Assembly (NCBI RefSeq): GCF_002214385.1
Contig: NZ_CP014855.1
Span: forward strand, 62,001-126,000
Direction: 5' to 3'
Length of the DNA: 64,000 nucleotides
From: Thermococcus gorgonarius
GTDB lineage: Archaea > Methanobacteriota_B > Thermococci > Thermococcales > Thermococcaceae
The first letter of the stretch is position 1; the number at the start of each line of letters is the position of its first letter. Positions 1 to 10,731 of this stretch are shown here, piece by piece. Under the pieces are notes generated by a model, which was given only the letters and a program-made list of their open reading frames with translations, was not told the origin of the DNA and searched no databases. A program made the position numbers and the translations under genes.

Positions 1-150
1 GAGCAGATGCGGCATCGAACCGGTTTTAGCGTAGTGCTTGAGCCTCTTGACGATGTGATCCTGACCCACTATGTCATCAAGTCTTTGGGGTCTGTACTTC
101 TCGACCCACGGCTTCTCAAGTACCTTAACCTCCCTTGGTTCCTCGGGCAT
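1..150 (-). CDS. rfcS: Replication factor C small subunit (5' part only)
   Basis: Translating the minus strand from the ATG at 150 gives 50 residues that run off the window edge. They begin [20 protein letters not shown] and continue with [10 protein letters not shown] and GSMPHLL, the hallmark N-terminus of the archaeal clamp-loader small subunit. RfcS is an AAA+ ATPase that assembles with RfcL to load the PCNA sliding clamp at primer-template junctions. The Walker A loop would follow directly after the last visible residue. A GGTGA ribosome binding site lies 5 nt before the ATG. The gene is divergent from the membrane hydrolase at 199, and the two starts are only 48 bp apart, so their promoters overlap. 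Whether the gene carries an intein, as some relatives do, cannot be seen. Confidence 0.93.
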   Translation of the reverse strand, partial: MPEEPREVKVLEKPWVEKYRPQRLDDIVGQDHIVKRLKHYAKTGSMPHLL

Positions 151-198
151 GGCTTTCACCTAAAGGCTTATTTTCTCGAAATGTTTAAGGCTTTTGCC

Positions 199-657
199 AT
201 GGACCCGCTTGAACATGCCTCAATTCCAAGTCTGGTTTATCTTGCCCTCTCACCCGAACAATCCTTAGGCTTTATGATGGCCCTAGTCGTTGGAGCGGTC
301 TTTCCGGACCTCGACGTTCTAACTAAAGAGCACCGCTCATACCTTCACTCACTCCTCCCGTTCCTCCCTGCTTTTGTTGTGGCAGTTCTACTTGGGGGTT
401 GTCCCCTGGCCTTCACCCTCGGTTGGCTCAGCCACCTCTTTCTCGACTTCTTCACTGGAGTGATTCCCCCGGCTTATCCCCTTTCGAGGAGGGGCTGGGG
501 GTTGTCAATTACAATCACCGGGCCGAGGAATTTTGGGATTGAGGTGAAGCTAATCGAAAGATACCCCGAGAAGAGGCACGATTACAGGCTGGAAATCGGT
601 GGAAGTTTCGCGCTCGCCCTTTTAACGCTCCTGACGGCGATAATTAGACTGCACTAA
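199..657 (+). CDS. YdjM-like membrane-bound metal-dependent hydrolase
   Basis: The protein has about 152 residues and several hydrophobic segments. The conserved pattern of the YdjM/DUF457 family is present: an early MDPLEH, then PDLDVLT, HRSYLHS and SHLFLDFF, whose His and Asp residues are thought to bind metal. Substrates of this family are not established. The open frame extends back to position 7, but that upstream part lies antisense to the rfcS coding region, so the ATG at 199 is the natural start; the in-frame ATG at 181 is possible. It stops 55 bp before kbl, which has its own promoter. Family assignment is good, function open. Confidence 0.8.
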   Translation: MDPLEHASIPSLVYLALSPEQSLGFMMALVVGAVFPDLDVLTKEHRSYLHSLLPFLPAFVVAVLLGGCPLAFTLGWLSHLFLDFFTGVIPPAYPLSRRGWGLSITITGPRNFGIEVKLIERYPEKRHDYRLEIGGSFALALLTLLTAIIRLH

Positions 658-670
658 CATGCCCACTGCA

Positions 671-684
671 AAACTTTTATACCT
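671..684 (+). promoter_or_regulatory. Promoter of kbl
   Basis: The sequence AAACTTTTATACC is a strong archaeal BRE/TATA match. It is centred about 35 bp before the ATG at 713, leaving a short leader with the GGTGG ribosome binding site at 703-707. Confidence 0.7.
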
Positions 685-712
685 CGATGTCCAACTACAA
701 CCGGTGGTTCTC

Positions 713-1900
713 ATGGGGAAGCTCGACTGGATTAGGGAAGAGCTCCAGGAGCTTAAGGAGAAGGGGCTCTACGTGACCATAAGAAAGCTTGAAAGCGCCC
801 AGGGCCCGTGGGTCGTGGTTGATGGCAAGAAGGTTCTCAACATGTGCTCCAACAACTACCTAGGTTTGGCAGCTCATCCAGAAATCAGGTACGCGGCCAT
901 AAGGGCAATTCTCGACTACGGTGTCGGTGCAGGAGCTGTTAGGACCATAGCCGGAACGATGGACCTCCACGTTGAGCTCGAGGAGAAGCTCGCCAAGTTC
1001 AAGAAGAGGGAAGCGGCTATACTCTTCCAGAGCGGCTACAACGCCAACCTCGGAGCGATAAGCGCCCTCCTCAAAAAGGGCGAAGACGGTGTCTTCATAA
1101 GCGAAGAGCTGAACCACGCGAGCATAATAGACGGAATGCGCCTCAGCGGCGCGCCGAAGGTTATCTACAAGCACATAGACGTGGAAGACCTTGAGAGGAA
1201 GCTGAAGGAAAACAAGGACAAGAAAAAGAAAATCATCGTAAGCGACGGTGTCTTCTCGATGGATGGTGACCTCGCTCCTCTCCCAGAGATGGCGGAGCTG
1301 GCCGAGCAGTACGATGCCATACTCTACATAGACGATGCACACGGGGAGGGCGTCCTCGGTGACAGCGGAAGAGGTATAGTTGACCACTTCAAGCTCCACG
1401 ACAAGGTTGACTTCGAGATGGGAACTCTGAGCAAGGCCTTCGGTGTCATAGGTGGCTACGTAGCTGGTCCTGAGGAGGCAATCGAGTACCTCCGCCAGAG
1501 GGCGAGGCCGTTCCTCTTCTCAAGCGCTCCGAACCCGCCTGACGTCGCCGCGGCCATAGCGGCAGTTGAGATACTCCAGAGGAGCGACGAGCTTGTTAGA
1601 AAGCTCTGGGACAACACCCACTTCCTTCAGAACGGATTACGCGAGTTAGGCTACGACCTCGGCAACACCAAGCACCCGATTACCCCCGTTATGCTCTACG
1701 ACGAGAAGCTTGCCCAGGAGTTCTCAAGGAGATTATACGACGAGTACAACATCTTCGCCCAGGCGATAGTCTATCCGACCGTCCCGCTCGGAACGGCTAG
1801 AATAAGGCTCGAGCCTTCGGCGGCCCACAGCAAGGAGGACCTCCAGTACGTGATAGATGCCTTCGAAGACCTCGGAAAGAAGACCGGGTTCCTGAAGTGA
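713..1900 (+). CDS. kbl: 2-amino-3-ketobutyrate CoA ligase / glycine C-acetyltransferase family PLP enzyme
   Basis: This 395-residue protein is a full-length alpha-oxoamine synthase (class II aminotransferase fold). Visible marks are the N-terminal [12 protein letters not shown], the [10 protein letters not shown] segment that contacts the PLP ring, and [11 protein letters not shown], where the Lys forms the Schiff base. Family members join acyl-CoA to an amino acid with decarboxylation, or cleave 2-amino-3-ketobutyrate to glycine and acetyl-CoA in threonine breakdown. Glycine/Kbl activity is the usual assignment in Thermococcales, but BioF-like or other acyl-CoA specificity cannot be excluded. 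No threonine dehydrogenase gene is adjacent. The start at 713 is set by the TATA box and GGTGG site; the frame upstream of it is not family sequence. The stop is followed by T-rich DNA. Confidence 0.9.
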   Translation: MGKLDWIREELQELKEKGLYVTIRKLESAQGPWVVVDGKKVLNMCSNNYLGLAAHPEIRYAAIRAILDYGVGAGAVRTIAGTMDLHVELEEKLAKFKKREAAILFQSGYNANLGAISALLKKGEDGVFISEELNHASIIDGMRLSGAPKVIYKHIDVEDLERKLKENKDKKKKIIVSDGVFSMDGDLAPLPEMAELAEQYDAILYIDDAHGEGVLGDSGRGIVDHFKLHDKVDFEMGTLSKAFGVIGGYVAGPEEAIEYLRQRARPFLFSSAPNPPDVAAAIAAVEILQRSDELVRKLWDNTHFLQNGLRELGYDLGNTKHPITPVMLYDEKLAQEFSRRLYDEYNIFAQAIVYPTVPLGTARIRLEPSAAHSKEDLQYVIDAFEDLGKKTGFLK

Positions 1901-1936
1901 CTTTATTCTTCTTTTCTTCTCATAAATCCCAAAATT

Positions 1937-3694
1937 CTAATCCTCTTGGGAGAGATAAATCCTAAAGGTTAGGTCTAATAGCTCTTTGTGTCTTTTTTGA
2001 AAAGCCTTTTTGTCCCATACCTTATACTCCCTAAGCATTGAAGTGATAGCGAAAGGACTACGTTCAACCTCAAAATATTTCTTCTTTTTCTTTGAAAACT
2101 CATAGTTAGAAGCTCTAGAATTTTTCCTTTTATTAAGGAGGGTTAAGTTGCCTAGTTTGTGCACAATATCTTTAACCTCATCCTCACTAAAGATCTCTAA
2201 CCATTTATCGTTAGGGGATCTGGGAAGAATATGCTCCACCGTGATAGTTCCAATATTAGCATACCCTGGAAAGTTCTCTTCTTGCATCTCCATGTCCAAC
2301 CTCAGGAGAAGATATCTCGCCATTTTTCCTCCTTTTAGAGTGTAAAATTGAGAATCATCAACTTTTGATAATAGTATTTTGCGAACTAATTCTTTGTCAT
2401 TAAAGTCGATTTTTCTCCGCTCACGGCCCCTTCTGAATTCTTCTGTATGTTCAAACATTTTCTCCAAAACATCTTGAGGGGAGTTAGAATTTTTAATAAG
2501 CCGTATGAGGCTTATAGCACTAGTGGTTCTTTCTGTGGCAGTAAAGTCCGCACACCACTCAATAAAGAGCTTTCTCTCTAGCATGAATGCAAAGTTATAG
2601 AGTGATTCTTCATCTCTGAACTTCTTGTAGAAAAGTAGAAGTGGTGATACCCACTCAGAAAACGGCAAAAATCTGTTCATTATGTCAATTAGTGTTATGT
2701 ACCTAACTTTCTTCCACGGGATTAGACCCACGATTTGAGGATCGAGGATTTTGTCTCTATAAATTTCTCCATACTCAAGCACTAGTTTAAAGAATCCCTC
2801 GCCTTTTTCAATTTTATTTTCCTTGAAGAGTTTCTCAAATTCTTCAACAAGTTCTCGCTTAGCTTTTTCCTCAGTGTAAATAGCTCTTATCCACCCCAGC
2901 AGGTTTTCAAGGCCTTCACGTCCAATATCCTCCTCTAGATTTCGCCACTTTCGGAAATATTCTTCCCTTGCTTCCTCTGGGAGAGGTTCTAGGTTCATAC
3001 TCTTAAGTACATCTGCAGATGAAAGAGGCAAACCTCTAGTATTTAGAACATTAAATAATCTAAATGCCGAACTGCGATCGGTTGTGATGATGCGAACAAA
3101 GTAAACATTTTGAAACAAATATTTTAAGAATCTTCTCATGGTTTCCCTATCGAGGCTCTCAACAAAGTTCCTGAAAGTTGTTATTGCCTCGTAGGGGTGA
3201 TAAGCTGGGGAATCTTTATCAACAAGTATTATTCTCCTGTTCTTCACGTCATCAATAAATTTGCTAGTTCCCCCAATTTTGTAAATGTACTCTGAAAAGA
3301 GCTCCTGAAGGTCACTCCACACTTTAATTTTCTCCCGAGGAGGAATGCCTGCGTACTCATTGCCCTTACTCACAATCCAGTCCCAGTGAAGACCTTCATC
3401 ATTAAGGTAATCTCTAAACACGGATAGTAAAACTATCAAAGATGTTAGTCGTTGCTGACCATCAACAATTTCATAAGTCATTCCATCATTTTCGCTTCTC
3501 AGGAGGATCGACCCAAGAAAATAACTTGGTTGATCGTCTTCTATAGCATCTAAAATATCCTCCACAAATTCTTGAAAGTTTTCCTCCTTCCAGCTAAATG
3601 GTCTTTGATAAATGGGGATTCTATAAAACTTATTGCTCAAGAGTTCAACAACATTGACTTCTTTGGCCTCAATTATTGGTTTATTCTCTGACAC
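1937..3694 (-). CDS. DUF262/DUF1524 protein (GmrSD-like nuclease)
   Basis: The 585-residue protein combines an N-terminal DUF262 (ParB/sulfiredoxin-like) domain and a C-terminal DUF1524 HNH-type nuclease domain. In the first, IPIYQRPFSW, YFLGSILL and IVDGQQRLTSL (about residues 26-90) are the diagnostic motifs; DGQQR is the presumed nucleotide-handling motif. In the second, TVEHILPRSPNDKW and KLGNLTLLNKRKNS carry the His and Asn of the HNH site. In characterised GmrSD and BrxU proteins these domains recognise and cut modified phage DNA; that role here is inference. Initiation is at GTG 3694 after GGGTG, with a TATA box at 3729-3741. The gene is AT-rich and uses codons unlike its neighbours, which suggests horizontal acquisition. 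No partner methylase lies next to it. Confidence 0.88.
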   Translation of the reverse strand: MSENKPIIEAKEVNVVELLSNKFYRIPIYQRPFSWKEENFQEFVEDILDAIEDDQPSYFLGSILLRSENDGMTYEIVDGQQRLTSLIVLLSVFRDYLNDEGLHWDWIVSKGNEYAGIPPREKIKVWSDLQELFSEYIYKIGGTSKFIDDVKNRRIILVDKDSPAYHPYEAITTFRNFVESLDRETMRRFLKYLFQNVYFVRIITTDRSSAFRLFNVLNTRGLPLSSADVLKSMNLEPLPEEAREEYFRKWRNLEEDIGREGLENLLGWIRAIYTEEKAKRELVEEFEKLFKENKIEKGEGFFKLVLEYGEIYRDKILDPQIVGLIPWKKVRYITLIDIMNRFLPFSEWVSPLLLFYKKFRDEESLYNFAFMLERKLFIEWCADFTATERTTSAISLIRLIKNSNSPQDVLEKMFEHTEEFRRGRERRKIDFNDKELVRKILLSKVDDSQFYTLKGGKMARYLLLRLDMEMQEENFPGYANIGTITVEHILPRSPNDKWLEIFSEDEVKDIVHKLGNLTLLNKRKNSRASNYEFSKKKKKYFEVERSPFAITSMLREYKVWDKKAFQKRHKELLDLTFRIYLSQED

Positions 3695-3728
3695 TTAACG
3701 CACCCACGAGACATTCTTGCAAACTACC

Positions 3729-3741
3729 ATATAAAGATTTT
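3729..3741 (-). promoter_or_regulatory. Promoter of the DUF262 gene
   Basis: Read on the minus strand the site is AATCTTTATATGG, a near-ideal Thermococcales TATA element, about 40 bp before the GTG start at 3694. It lies just past the 3' end of endA. Confidence 0.65.
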
Positions 3742-3746
3742 CCGTG

Positions 3747-4253
3747 TTAGAACTTTGTCCATTCTATTTTGTAGTATACAATGTCCCCGTCGTCGTCAAC
3801 GACGGCCATTATCATCTCCTTCCTGACGCCGTGAGCCACCCTAACTCTGGCCGTTATGTCGTTGGGGGCTATTGTCTTGTTCTCTGGAACGACCCAGACG
3901 AGCCACTGTGAATGCTCGTCCATTCCGCGCCTGTAAACCCTGAAATGGGAGCCGAACTTTAGGCCGGATTTAACCGTGTAGCCCCTGTCCCTCAAATCCT
4001 TGTAGACGAGGTACTTGGCATCGAACAGCTCGTCTTCTTCCCTCCCGAGCTTCATGACTTCCTCTAAGGTTAGCCTCCTTTTCCCGTCCCTTACCTCTAT
4101 CTTGCCCCTCTCCACCAGATAGGCCGCCTCGAGGAGTGAGAGAAAGACCTTCCCGTTGACGAGCTTACCGTAGTGGCGGTTGTTGTGGAGGCCGTCTATT
4201 GCGTTCTTATCGGTCGAGAAAACCCTGTTCCCGCTGAGGTAAAAGACTATCAT
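3747..4253 (-). CDS. endA: tRNA-intron (splicing) endonuclease
   Basis: EndA cuts bulge-helix-bulge motifs in pre-tRNA and pre-rRNA; in this lineage it is a small homodimeric enzyme. The protein is 168 residues from ATG 4253. The C-terminal catalytic half contains YLVYKDLRDRGYTVKSGLKFG, HSQWLVWVV and VRKEMIMAVVD, which supply the Tyr, His and Lys of the catalytic triad. The ATG at 4253 overlaps the rimI stop (TGATG) and follows a strong GGAGGGGGAGC; an in-frame ATG at 4268 is less likely. It is translationally coupled to rimI. Its expected substrates include the pre-rRNA processing stems of the rRNA operon in this window. Confidence 0.95.
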   Translation of the reverse strand: MIVFYLSGNRVFSTDKNAIDGLHNNRHYGKLVNGKVFLSLLEAAYLVERGKIEVRDGKRRLTLEEVMKLGREEDELFDAKYLVYKDLRDRGYTVKSGLKFGSHFRVYRRGMDEHSQWLVWVVPENKTIAPNDITARVRVAHGVRKEMIMAVVDDDGDIVYYKIEWTKF

Positions 4254-4753
4254 CAGCTCCCCCTCCATTCCTCTGCAGGCAAAATCATGTAATAGGCGTC
4301 CTCGCCGTCGGAGTAGTAGCCTATTATCCTCTTCACTTTCCTGAAGCCGAAGCGCTCGTAAAGTCTTATCGCCTTTTCGTTGCTGACCCTGACTTCGAGA
4401 CCGATGTATCGTGCCCCTTTCTTTATCAACCTATCAATGACCTCCGTGAGAAGTGCTGAGCCTATGCCGTTGCCCCTGTACTCCCTGTCCACGGCTATGC
4501 TCATTATGTGGCCCTCAAGGTCCGGCCTCAGGTAGGCCATCACATAGCCGATGACCTTCCCGTTGTATTCCGCAACCAGAAATGTATCCGGATTGTTCTC
4601 AAGGAAGACGAGAAAAAGCCCCCTGGGATAGGCTTCGCTAAAGGATTCACGCTCAATTCTCATTATCTCGGGGATGTCAAAGAGCTTCGCTGGCCTTATC
4701 ACGACCATCGCCAGCGGTATTCTCCTGGTTACTTCTCTGGCCGAAGTACTCAT
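4253..4753 (-). CDS. rimI: GNAT N-acetyltransferase (RimI/Ard1-like)
   Basis: This 166-residue GNAT protein matches the archaeal RimI/Naa10-like family that acetylates protein N-termini. The acetyl-CoA site is REYRGNGIGSALL, preceded by the beta strand HIMSIAVD and followed by ARYIGLEVRVSNEKAIRLYERFGF, the typical motif B. The first ATG is used here because a TATA-like AATCTTTTAAGG (4774-4785) sits about 25 bp upstream, which would make the mRNA essentially leaderless. An internal ATG at 4708, where conserved sequence begins, has an AGGAGAA upstream and is an alternative. It forms a two-gene unit with endA. Confidence 0.88.
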   Translation of the reverse strand: MSTSAREVTRRIPLAMVVIRPAKLFDIPEIMRIERESFSEAYPRGLFLVFLENNPDTFLVAEYNGKVIGYVMAYLRPDLEGHIMSIAVDREYRGNGIGSALLTEVIDRLIKKGARYIGLEVRVSNEKAIRLYERFGFRKVKRIIGYYSDGEDAYYMILPAEEWRGS

Positions 4754-4805
4754 GATCTCATTTTCTCCCGAAACCTTAAAAGATTAAGGGGGCTGATATG
4801 GATGA

Positions 4806-4868
4806 CTTTCGTGATGAGCACTCTCGAACCTGACCGTGGGATGATGACCGGATTCCTGGCTGATTTCT
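4806..4868 (+). ncRNA. Double-guide C/D box sRNA
   Basis: All four boxes are present with ideal spacing: C box GTGATGA at 4811-4817, D' box CTGA at 4830-4833, C' box ATGATGA at 4841-4847, D box CTGA at 4860-4863. Each guide is exactly 12 nt. The D guide (4848-4859) pairs over 10 Watson-Crick pairs with 23S at 20958-20967; the fifth-nucleotide rule puts the 2'-O-methyl group on G20961. The D' guide (4818-4829) pairs over 10 contiguous pairs, one of them G-U, with 23S at 20926-20935, predicting G20928; its two bases next to D' do not pair. Two targets 33 nt apart in one rRNA are typical of double-guide sRNAs. It would work with fibrillarin, Nop5 and L7Ae. Ends are approximate. Confidence 0.92.
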
Positions 4869-4930
4869 CCTTCTTTACTCCACTCGCAGGAGTAAAGTTT
4901 AAAGCCACCAGACTGGAATCCATCCGATAG

Positions 4931-6709
<1,779 letters not shown>

Positions 6710-6718
6710 GGTGTTGGT

Positions 6719-8083
6719 ATGAAGTTCGCCCACATTGCAGATGTTCACCTCGGCTTTGAGCAGTACCGACTGCCTTACCGGGCCGAGGAGTTCGCAAAGG
6801 CCTTTCGGGAGGCGATTGAGAAGTCCGTCGCTGAAAAGGTTGACTTCATACTCATCGCTGGTGACTTATTCCACTCCAGCAGGCCAAGTCCCGAGACCCT
6901 GAAGCAGGCTATGGACATCCTTTCGCTCACAAAGGAGAAGAAAATTCCCGTCTTTGCAATTGAGGGGAACCACGACAGGACCCAGAGGCGGGTTTCCGCG
7001 TATCACCTCCTGGAAGAGCTCGGCCTTCTCAGCCTCATCGGGATTAGGAGTGAGAGGATTGAAACCGATTATTTGACCAGCGAGAGGACGGAGAGGGGAT
7101 GGCTGGTTAAGGGGATATTTGAGAAAGGCGGTAAAACCGTTGAGATACACGGCATGAAGTACATGAGTGCCGCCTGGCTCGAAAAGAACCCGCTGAAGGA
7201 CATATTTCACCCCGAAGGAGACTCGATACTCATGCTCCACCAGGGGGTTCGGGAGCTCGTGGAAGAGATGACGGGGAAACTCCCTGAAAGCCAGAGGGAC
7301 TACTACGAGGTAAAGCTTGGAGACCTCCCAAAGGGCTACCTTTACTACGCCCTCGGGCACATTCACAGGGCTTTTCTGACGAGCTACGACATAGGAAAAC
7401 TCGCCTACCCCGGCTCGCTCCAGCGCTGGGACTTCGGTGACTATGAAATAAGATACCGCTGGGATGGAAGGACATTCAGGCCGATAACCGGCAGTCAAAA
7501 GGGCTTCTACATAGTCGAGGACTGGGAGCCTAAGTTCGTCGAGCTCGAGGTAAGGCCGTTTGTCGATGTCAGCATCAGCGCGGACGAGGAGACCGCCGCG
7601 AGGGAACTCAAGCGCCTCTCGGTTAAGATACCGGAAGAGGCCTTCGTAAGGCTTGACATTCGCTGGGAGAGGCCCTACGACGTGTCAAAGCTCACCGGGC
7701 TAATCAAGGCGCGCTACGTTTACGTGAGAACCCGGTTCGAGAGAAAGCTCGGCGGGAGAACGCCTTCCGGCGAGGTTCCCAAACCGGAAGAGTACTTCCT
7801 TCCCGTGGAACTAAAGGCCATAACGCTGACCGGGGAGAGGAGCGTTGAAAACATCGAGGACGTTGTGAGCCTTTTCCTCGGCAGTGAGTGGGACGAGAAA
7901 AGGATTAAGCAAAAAGAACCTGAGAAAAAGCCCGCTGAGAGCGGAGAGAACGACCTCAAAATTGACGGTGAAAAAGAGGCCAGGGCGGAAAAAAGTGAGA
8001 AGCCGGCAACAGAGGAGAAGAAAACTCCCAAAAGGCTTTCAAAGGGTTCTAACCTTTTGGCGTGGCTCGGTGGTGGGAGATGA
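6719..8083 (+). CDS. mre11: DNA double-strand break repair nuclease Mre11
   Basis: The 454-residue protein is a calcineurin-like phosphoesterase with exo- and endonuclease activity at DNA ends. Metal ligands are where expected: D8 and H10 in HIADVHLG, D49 in LIAGDLFHS, N84-H85 in EGNHDRT, then the later MLHQG and GHIH motifs. The C-terminal region after about residue 380 is rich in Glu and Lys and low-complexity, followed by the conserved tail that binds Rad50 coiled coils. It starts 9 bp after the herA stop, with a GAGGTG site, and its stop overlaps the rad50 start by 4 bp (ATGA), so the complex partners are translated together. Confidence 0.97.
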   Translation: MKFAHIADVHLGFEQYRLPYRAEEFAKAFREAIEKSVAEKVDFILIAGDLFHSSRPSPETLKQAMDILSLTKEKKIPVFAIEGNHDRTQRRVSAYHLLEELGLLSLIGIRSERIETDYLTSERTERGWLVKGIFEKGGKTVEIHGMKYMSAAWLEKNPLKDIFHPEGDSILMLHQGVRELVEEMTGKLPESQRDYYEVKLGDLPKGYLYYALGHIHRAFLTSYDIGKLAYPGSLQRWDFGDYEIRYRWDGRTFRPITGSQKGFYIVEDWEPKFVELEVRPFVDVSISADEETAARELKRLSVKIPEEAFVRLDIRWERPYDVSKLTGLIKARYVYVRTRFERKLGGRTPSGEVPKPEEYFLPVELKAITLTGERSVENIEDVVSLFLGSEWDEKRIKQKEPEKKPAESGENDLKIDGEKEARAEKSEKPATEEKKTPKRLSKGSNLLAWLGGGR

Positions 8084-10731
8084 AGATTGAGAAACTCATA
8101 ATAAAGGACTTCAGGTCGCACGCCCTAACCAAGGTAACCTTCTCGAGCGGGATAAACCTGATAATCGGCCAGAACGGCTCCGGCAAGAGTTCTATCCTCG
8201 ATGCGATTCTGGTTGGCCTCTACTGGCCGACAAAACCAAAAGACCTCAAAAAGGACGACTTCTCACGCATAGGCGGAGGCGGAACCGAAATCACAGTCTT
8301 CTTCGAGAAGGGGAACGTAAAGTATCAGATTCACAGGAACATAACTAGGGGAATAGCGTTCGTTCGCTACCACGATGGAAGCTCCTGGAAGACCCTGGAG
8401 ACGGGGCAGAAAGGAGTGCGCGAATGGATGGAGAAGCTCGTCCCCTACGATGTCTTTCTGAACGCGGTCTACATCCGCCAGGGTGAGATTGACGCGATCC
8501 TTGAGAGCGACGAGAGCAGGGAGAAGGTAGTCAGGCAGGTTCTCGGGCTCGACAGGTACGAGAACGCCTACAAGAACCTTCTGGATGTAAGGAAAGAAAT
8601 AGACGCGAGAATAAAGGCGACGGAGGACTACCTTAGGAGCACCGAAAACATCGATGAGCTAATCGGAAATCTGGAAAAAGAGCTGGTTTCCATCCTCGGG
8701 GAGATAAACGAGCTCTCGCCAAGGATCCCAGTGCTCAGAAAGGAACTTGAGAAGCTCGAAGAAGAGCTGAAAGAACTCGACAGAAAAGCCGAAGAACTAT
8801 CAAAAATCAGGATCGGGCTGAAGGAGGTAGAAGGCCTGCTGAGAGGACTCAGGGCGGAGGAATCGGGCCTCGTAAGCAGGATCGAGGACGTTAAAAAGAG
8901 AATCGAGAAGCTCAGGGAAAAAGTAAAGGAATTCAGCGAAGTGGAGCCAAAGGCGGAGGAATACAGGAAGTTGTCTGACTTTTTGAAGAGATTCAGCGAT
9001 AGCATGAACAGGATAGAGAAACTTCTGGCCACTTACTCCCAGCAGGCTGAGAACCTCGAAGAGCGCCTCCGTGAGCTTGGAGACAAGGAGGAGAGAATGA
9101 AAAAGCTCGCCGATGAGAAAGAAAAACTGCAAAAGGAGCTTGATGCGCTTGAAGATGACGTTACTGCCTACCAGAAGGCAAGGGAATTGATTGCAAACCT
9201 GGAGAGGCTCAGGAAGAGGCTCACACTGAGCGAGGAGGAAATAGAAAAGCTGGAAGAAGACATCAAGAGAGCTAGGGAGAGAAAGGAGGAGATAAACAGG
9301 GAACTCGAGGAGATAGGCTCCAGGAGGGGAGAGCTGAAGAGCAGGGCTGGAGAGAGAAACAAAGCCATAATAGAGCTCAAGAAAGCCAAAGGCAGATGTC
9401 CTGTATGCGGCAGGGAGCTAACCGAGGAGCACAGAAGGGAACTTCTCGAAAAATACACGGCAGAACTCAAGGATATATCGAGCGAGATGAAAAGCCTCGA
9501 CGAAAGGGAGAGGGAGTTAAGGGCCGAGCTGGTTGAGGTAGAGAAGACATTAAAACGTGAGAGAGATCTCTTCGCCCTCAAGGAAATCCTTGGACAGATA
9601 AAGGAGATCGAGGAGAAGCTGAAGGAGTACGACATGGAGCGCCTTGAAGGGGCCAGCAAGAGGGCCGAGGAGCTGAAGAAGAAGCTCTCCGAAATCGAGG
9701 GTAAAATACGGGAGCTTGAAGACGAGCTGAAGAGGGGAGATGCCCTGAGGAGGAAGCTTGAGGTTATTAAGAGGAAGATCAGCGAGCTTGAGGAAGAGAA
9801 AAAGGTCCTCCTCAATGAGTTGAAAGAATTTGGGTTTGAAAGCGTTGAGGATGTCAACTCCAGGCTGAGGGAGCTCGAGCCGTATTACAACCGTTACCTC
9901 GAGCTGAAACCGGCCAGAAAAGAGCTCAAACAGGAAGAAGAGACCCTCAAAGCCCTGAACCTGAAGCTCGGCTCCGTTAAAGGGGAGATCTCCAAGACCG
10001 AGAAGAACCTCCGGGCCCTTCAAGAAAAACTTGAGGAGGTTGAGAGATCCTACGATAGGGAACGACACGAGGAGCTGAAGAAGAGAACAAAGGATCTCTC
10101 AAAGGAGCTCGCGGGTCTTGAAGCCCGTCTAAGGGCCCTGGAGGAGAGAAGGGACGAAGTAAAGGGTAACCTGGAAAAGCTGAAGGAAGAAAAGGAACTC
10201 AGAAAGAAGAAAGCCAGCGAACTTGAAAACCTCAAGAAGGCCAGGGAGAGAGTTCAGAGGCTCAGGGAAAAGGTCAAGGCGTACAAGAACCTTCTAAAGG
10301 AAGGGGCTTTGGCCAAGGTCGGTGAAATCGCCAGCGAGATCTTTGAGGAGCTGACGGAGGAGAAGTACTCAGGCGTCACGGTTAAAGCAGAGGAGAACAA
10401 GGTCAGGCTGGGCGTGGTCTACAACGGGAAGGAATACGGTCTCGGCTTCCTGAGCGGCGGGGAAAGGATAGCCCTTGGCCTAGCCTTCCGGCTTGCTTTA
10501 TCGCTTTATCTGGCAGGTGAGATAAGCCTCCTTATCCTCGATGAGCCGACACCTTATCTGGACGACGAAAGGCGGAGAAGACTCGTTGACATAATGCAGC
10601 GCTACCTCAGGAAGATACCGCAGGTTATAGTCGTTTCCCACGATGAAGAGCTCAAAGACGCGGCCGATAGGGTCATCAGGGTGAGCCTTGAGAACGGTGT
10701 TTCAGTTGTGAGGGAAGTGGAGGTGAGCTGA
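8080..10731 (+). CDS. rad50: DNA double-strand break repair ATPase Rad50
   Basis: Rad50 is the SMC-like ATPase of the Mre11-Rad50 complex. From ATG 8080 it has 883 residues. The N-terminal Walker A is [13 protein letters not shown], followed by the Q-loop region. A long antiparallel coiled coil, rich in Glu, Lys and Leu, is broken at the tip by the zinc hook [10 protein letters not shown] (Cys440 and Cys443). The C-terminal half has the signature [18 protein letters not shown], Walker [14 protein letters not shown] and the VVSHDEEL switch. The frame opens at 8062, but the ATG at 8080 overlapping the mre11 stop is the family start. Its stop overlaps nurA (TGATG). Confidence 0.97.
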   Translation: MKIEKLIIKDFRSHALTKVTFSSGINLIIGQNGSGKSSILDAILVGLYWPTKPKDLKKDDFSRIGGGGTEITVFFEKGNVKYQIHRNITRGIAFVRYHDGSSWKTLETGQKGVREWMEKLVPYDVFLNAVYIRQGEIDAILESDESREKVVRQVLGLDRYENAYKNLLDVRKEIDARIKATEDYLRSTENIDELIGNLEKELVSILGEINELSPRIPVLRKELEKLEEELKELDRKAEELSKIRIGLKEVEGLLRGLRAEESGLVSRIEDVKKRIEKLREKVKEFSEVEPKAEEYRKLSDFLKRFSDSMNRIEKLLATYSQQAENLEERLRELGDKEERMKKLADEKEKLQKELDALEDDVTAYQKARELIANLERLRKRLTLSEEEIEKLEEDIKRARERKEEINRELEEIGSRRGELKSRAGERNKAIIELKKAKGRCPVCGRELTEEHRRELLEKYTAELKDISSEMKSLDERERELRAELVEVEKTLKRERDLFALKEILGQIKEIEEKLKEYDMERLEGASKRAEELKKKLSEIEGKIRELEDELKRGDALRRKLEVIKRKISELEEEKKVLLNELKEFGFESVEDVNSRLRELEPYYNRYLELKPARKELKQEEETLKALNLKLGSVKGEISKTEKNLRALQEKLEEVERSYDRERHEELKKRTKDLSKELAGLEARLRALEERRDEVKGNLEKLKEEKELRKKKASELENLKKARERVQRLREKVKAYKNLLKEGALAKVGEIASEIFEELTEEKYSGVTVKAEENKVRLGVVYNGKEYGLGFLSGGERIALGLAFRLALSLYLAGEISLLILDEPTPYLDDERRRRLVDIMQRYLRKIPQVIVVSHDEELKDAADRVIRVSLENGVSVVREVEVS

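Noticed and set aside
7-198. N-terminal extension of the membrane hydrolase frame
   Set aside because: It is antisense to the start of rfcS and contains no family sequence; conserved residues begin at about 199.
8628-10235. Long minus-strand frames opposite rad50
   Set aside because: They are Ser/Leu/Phe-rich mirror images of the Glu/Lys coiled-coil codons of rad50, a common shadow effect.
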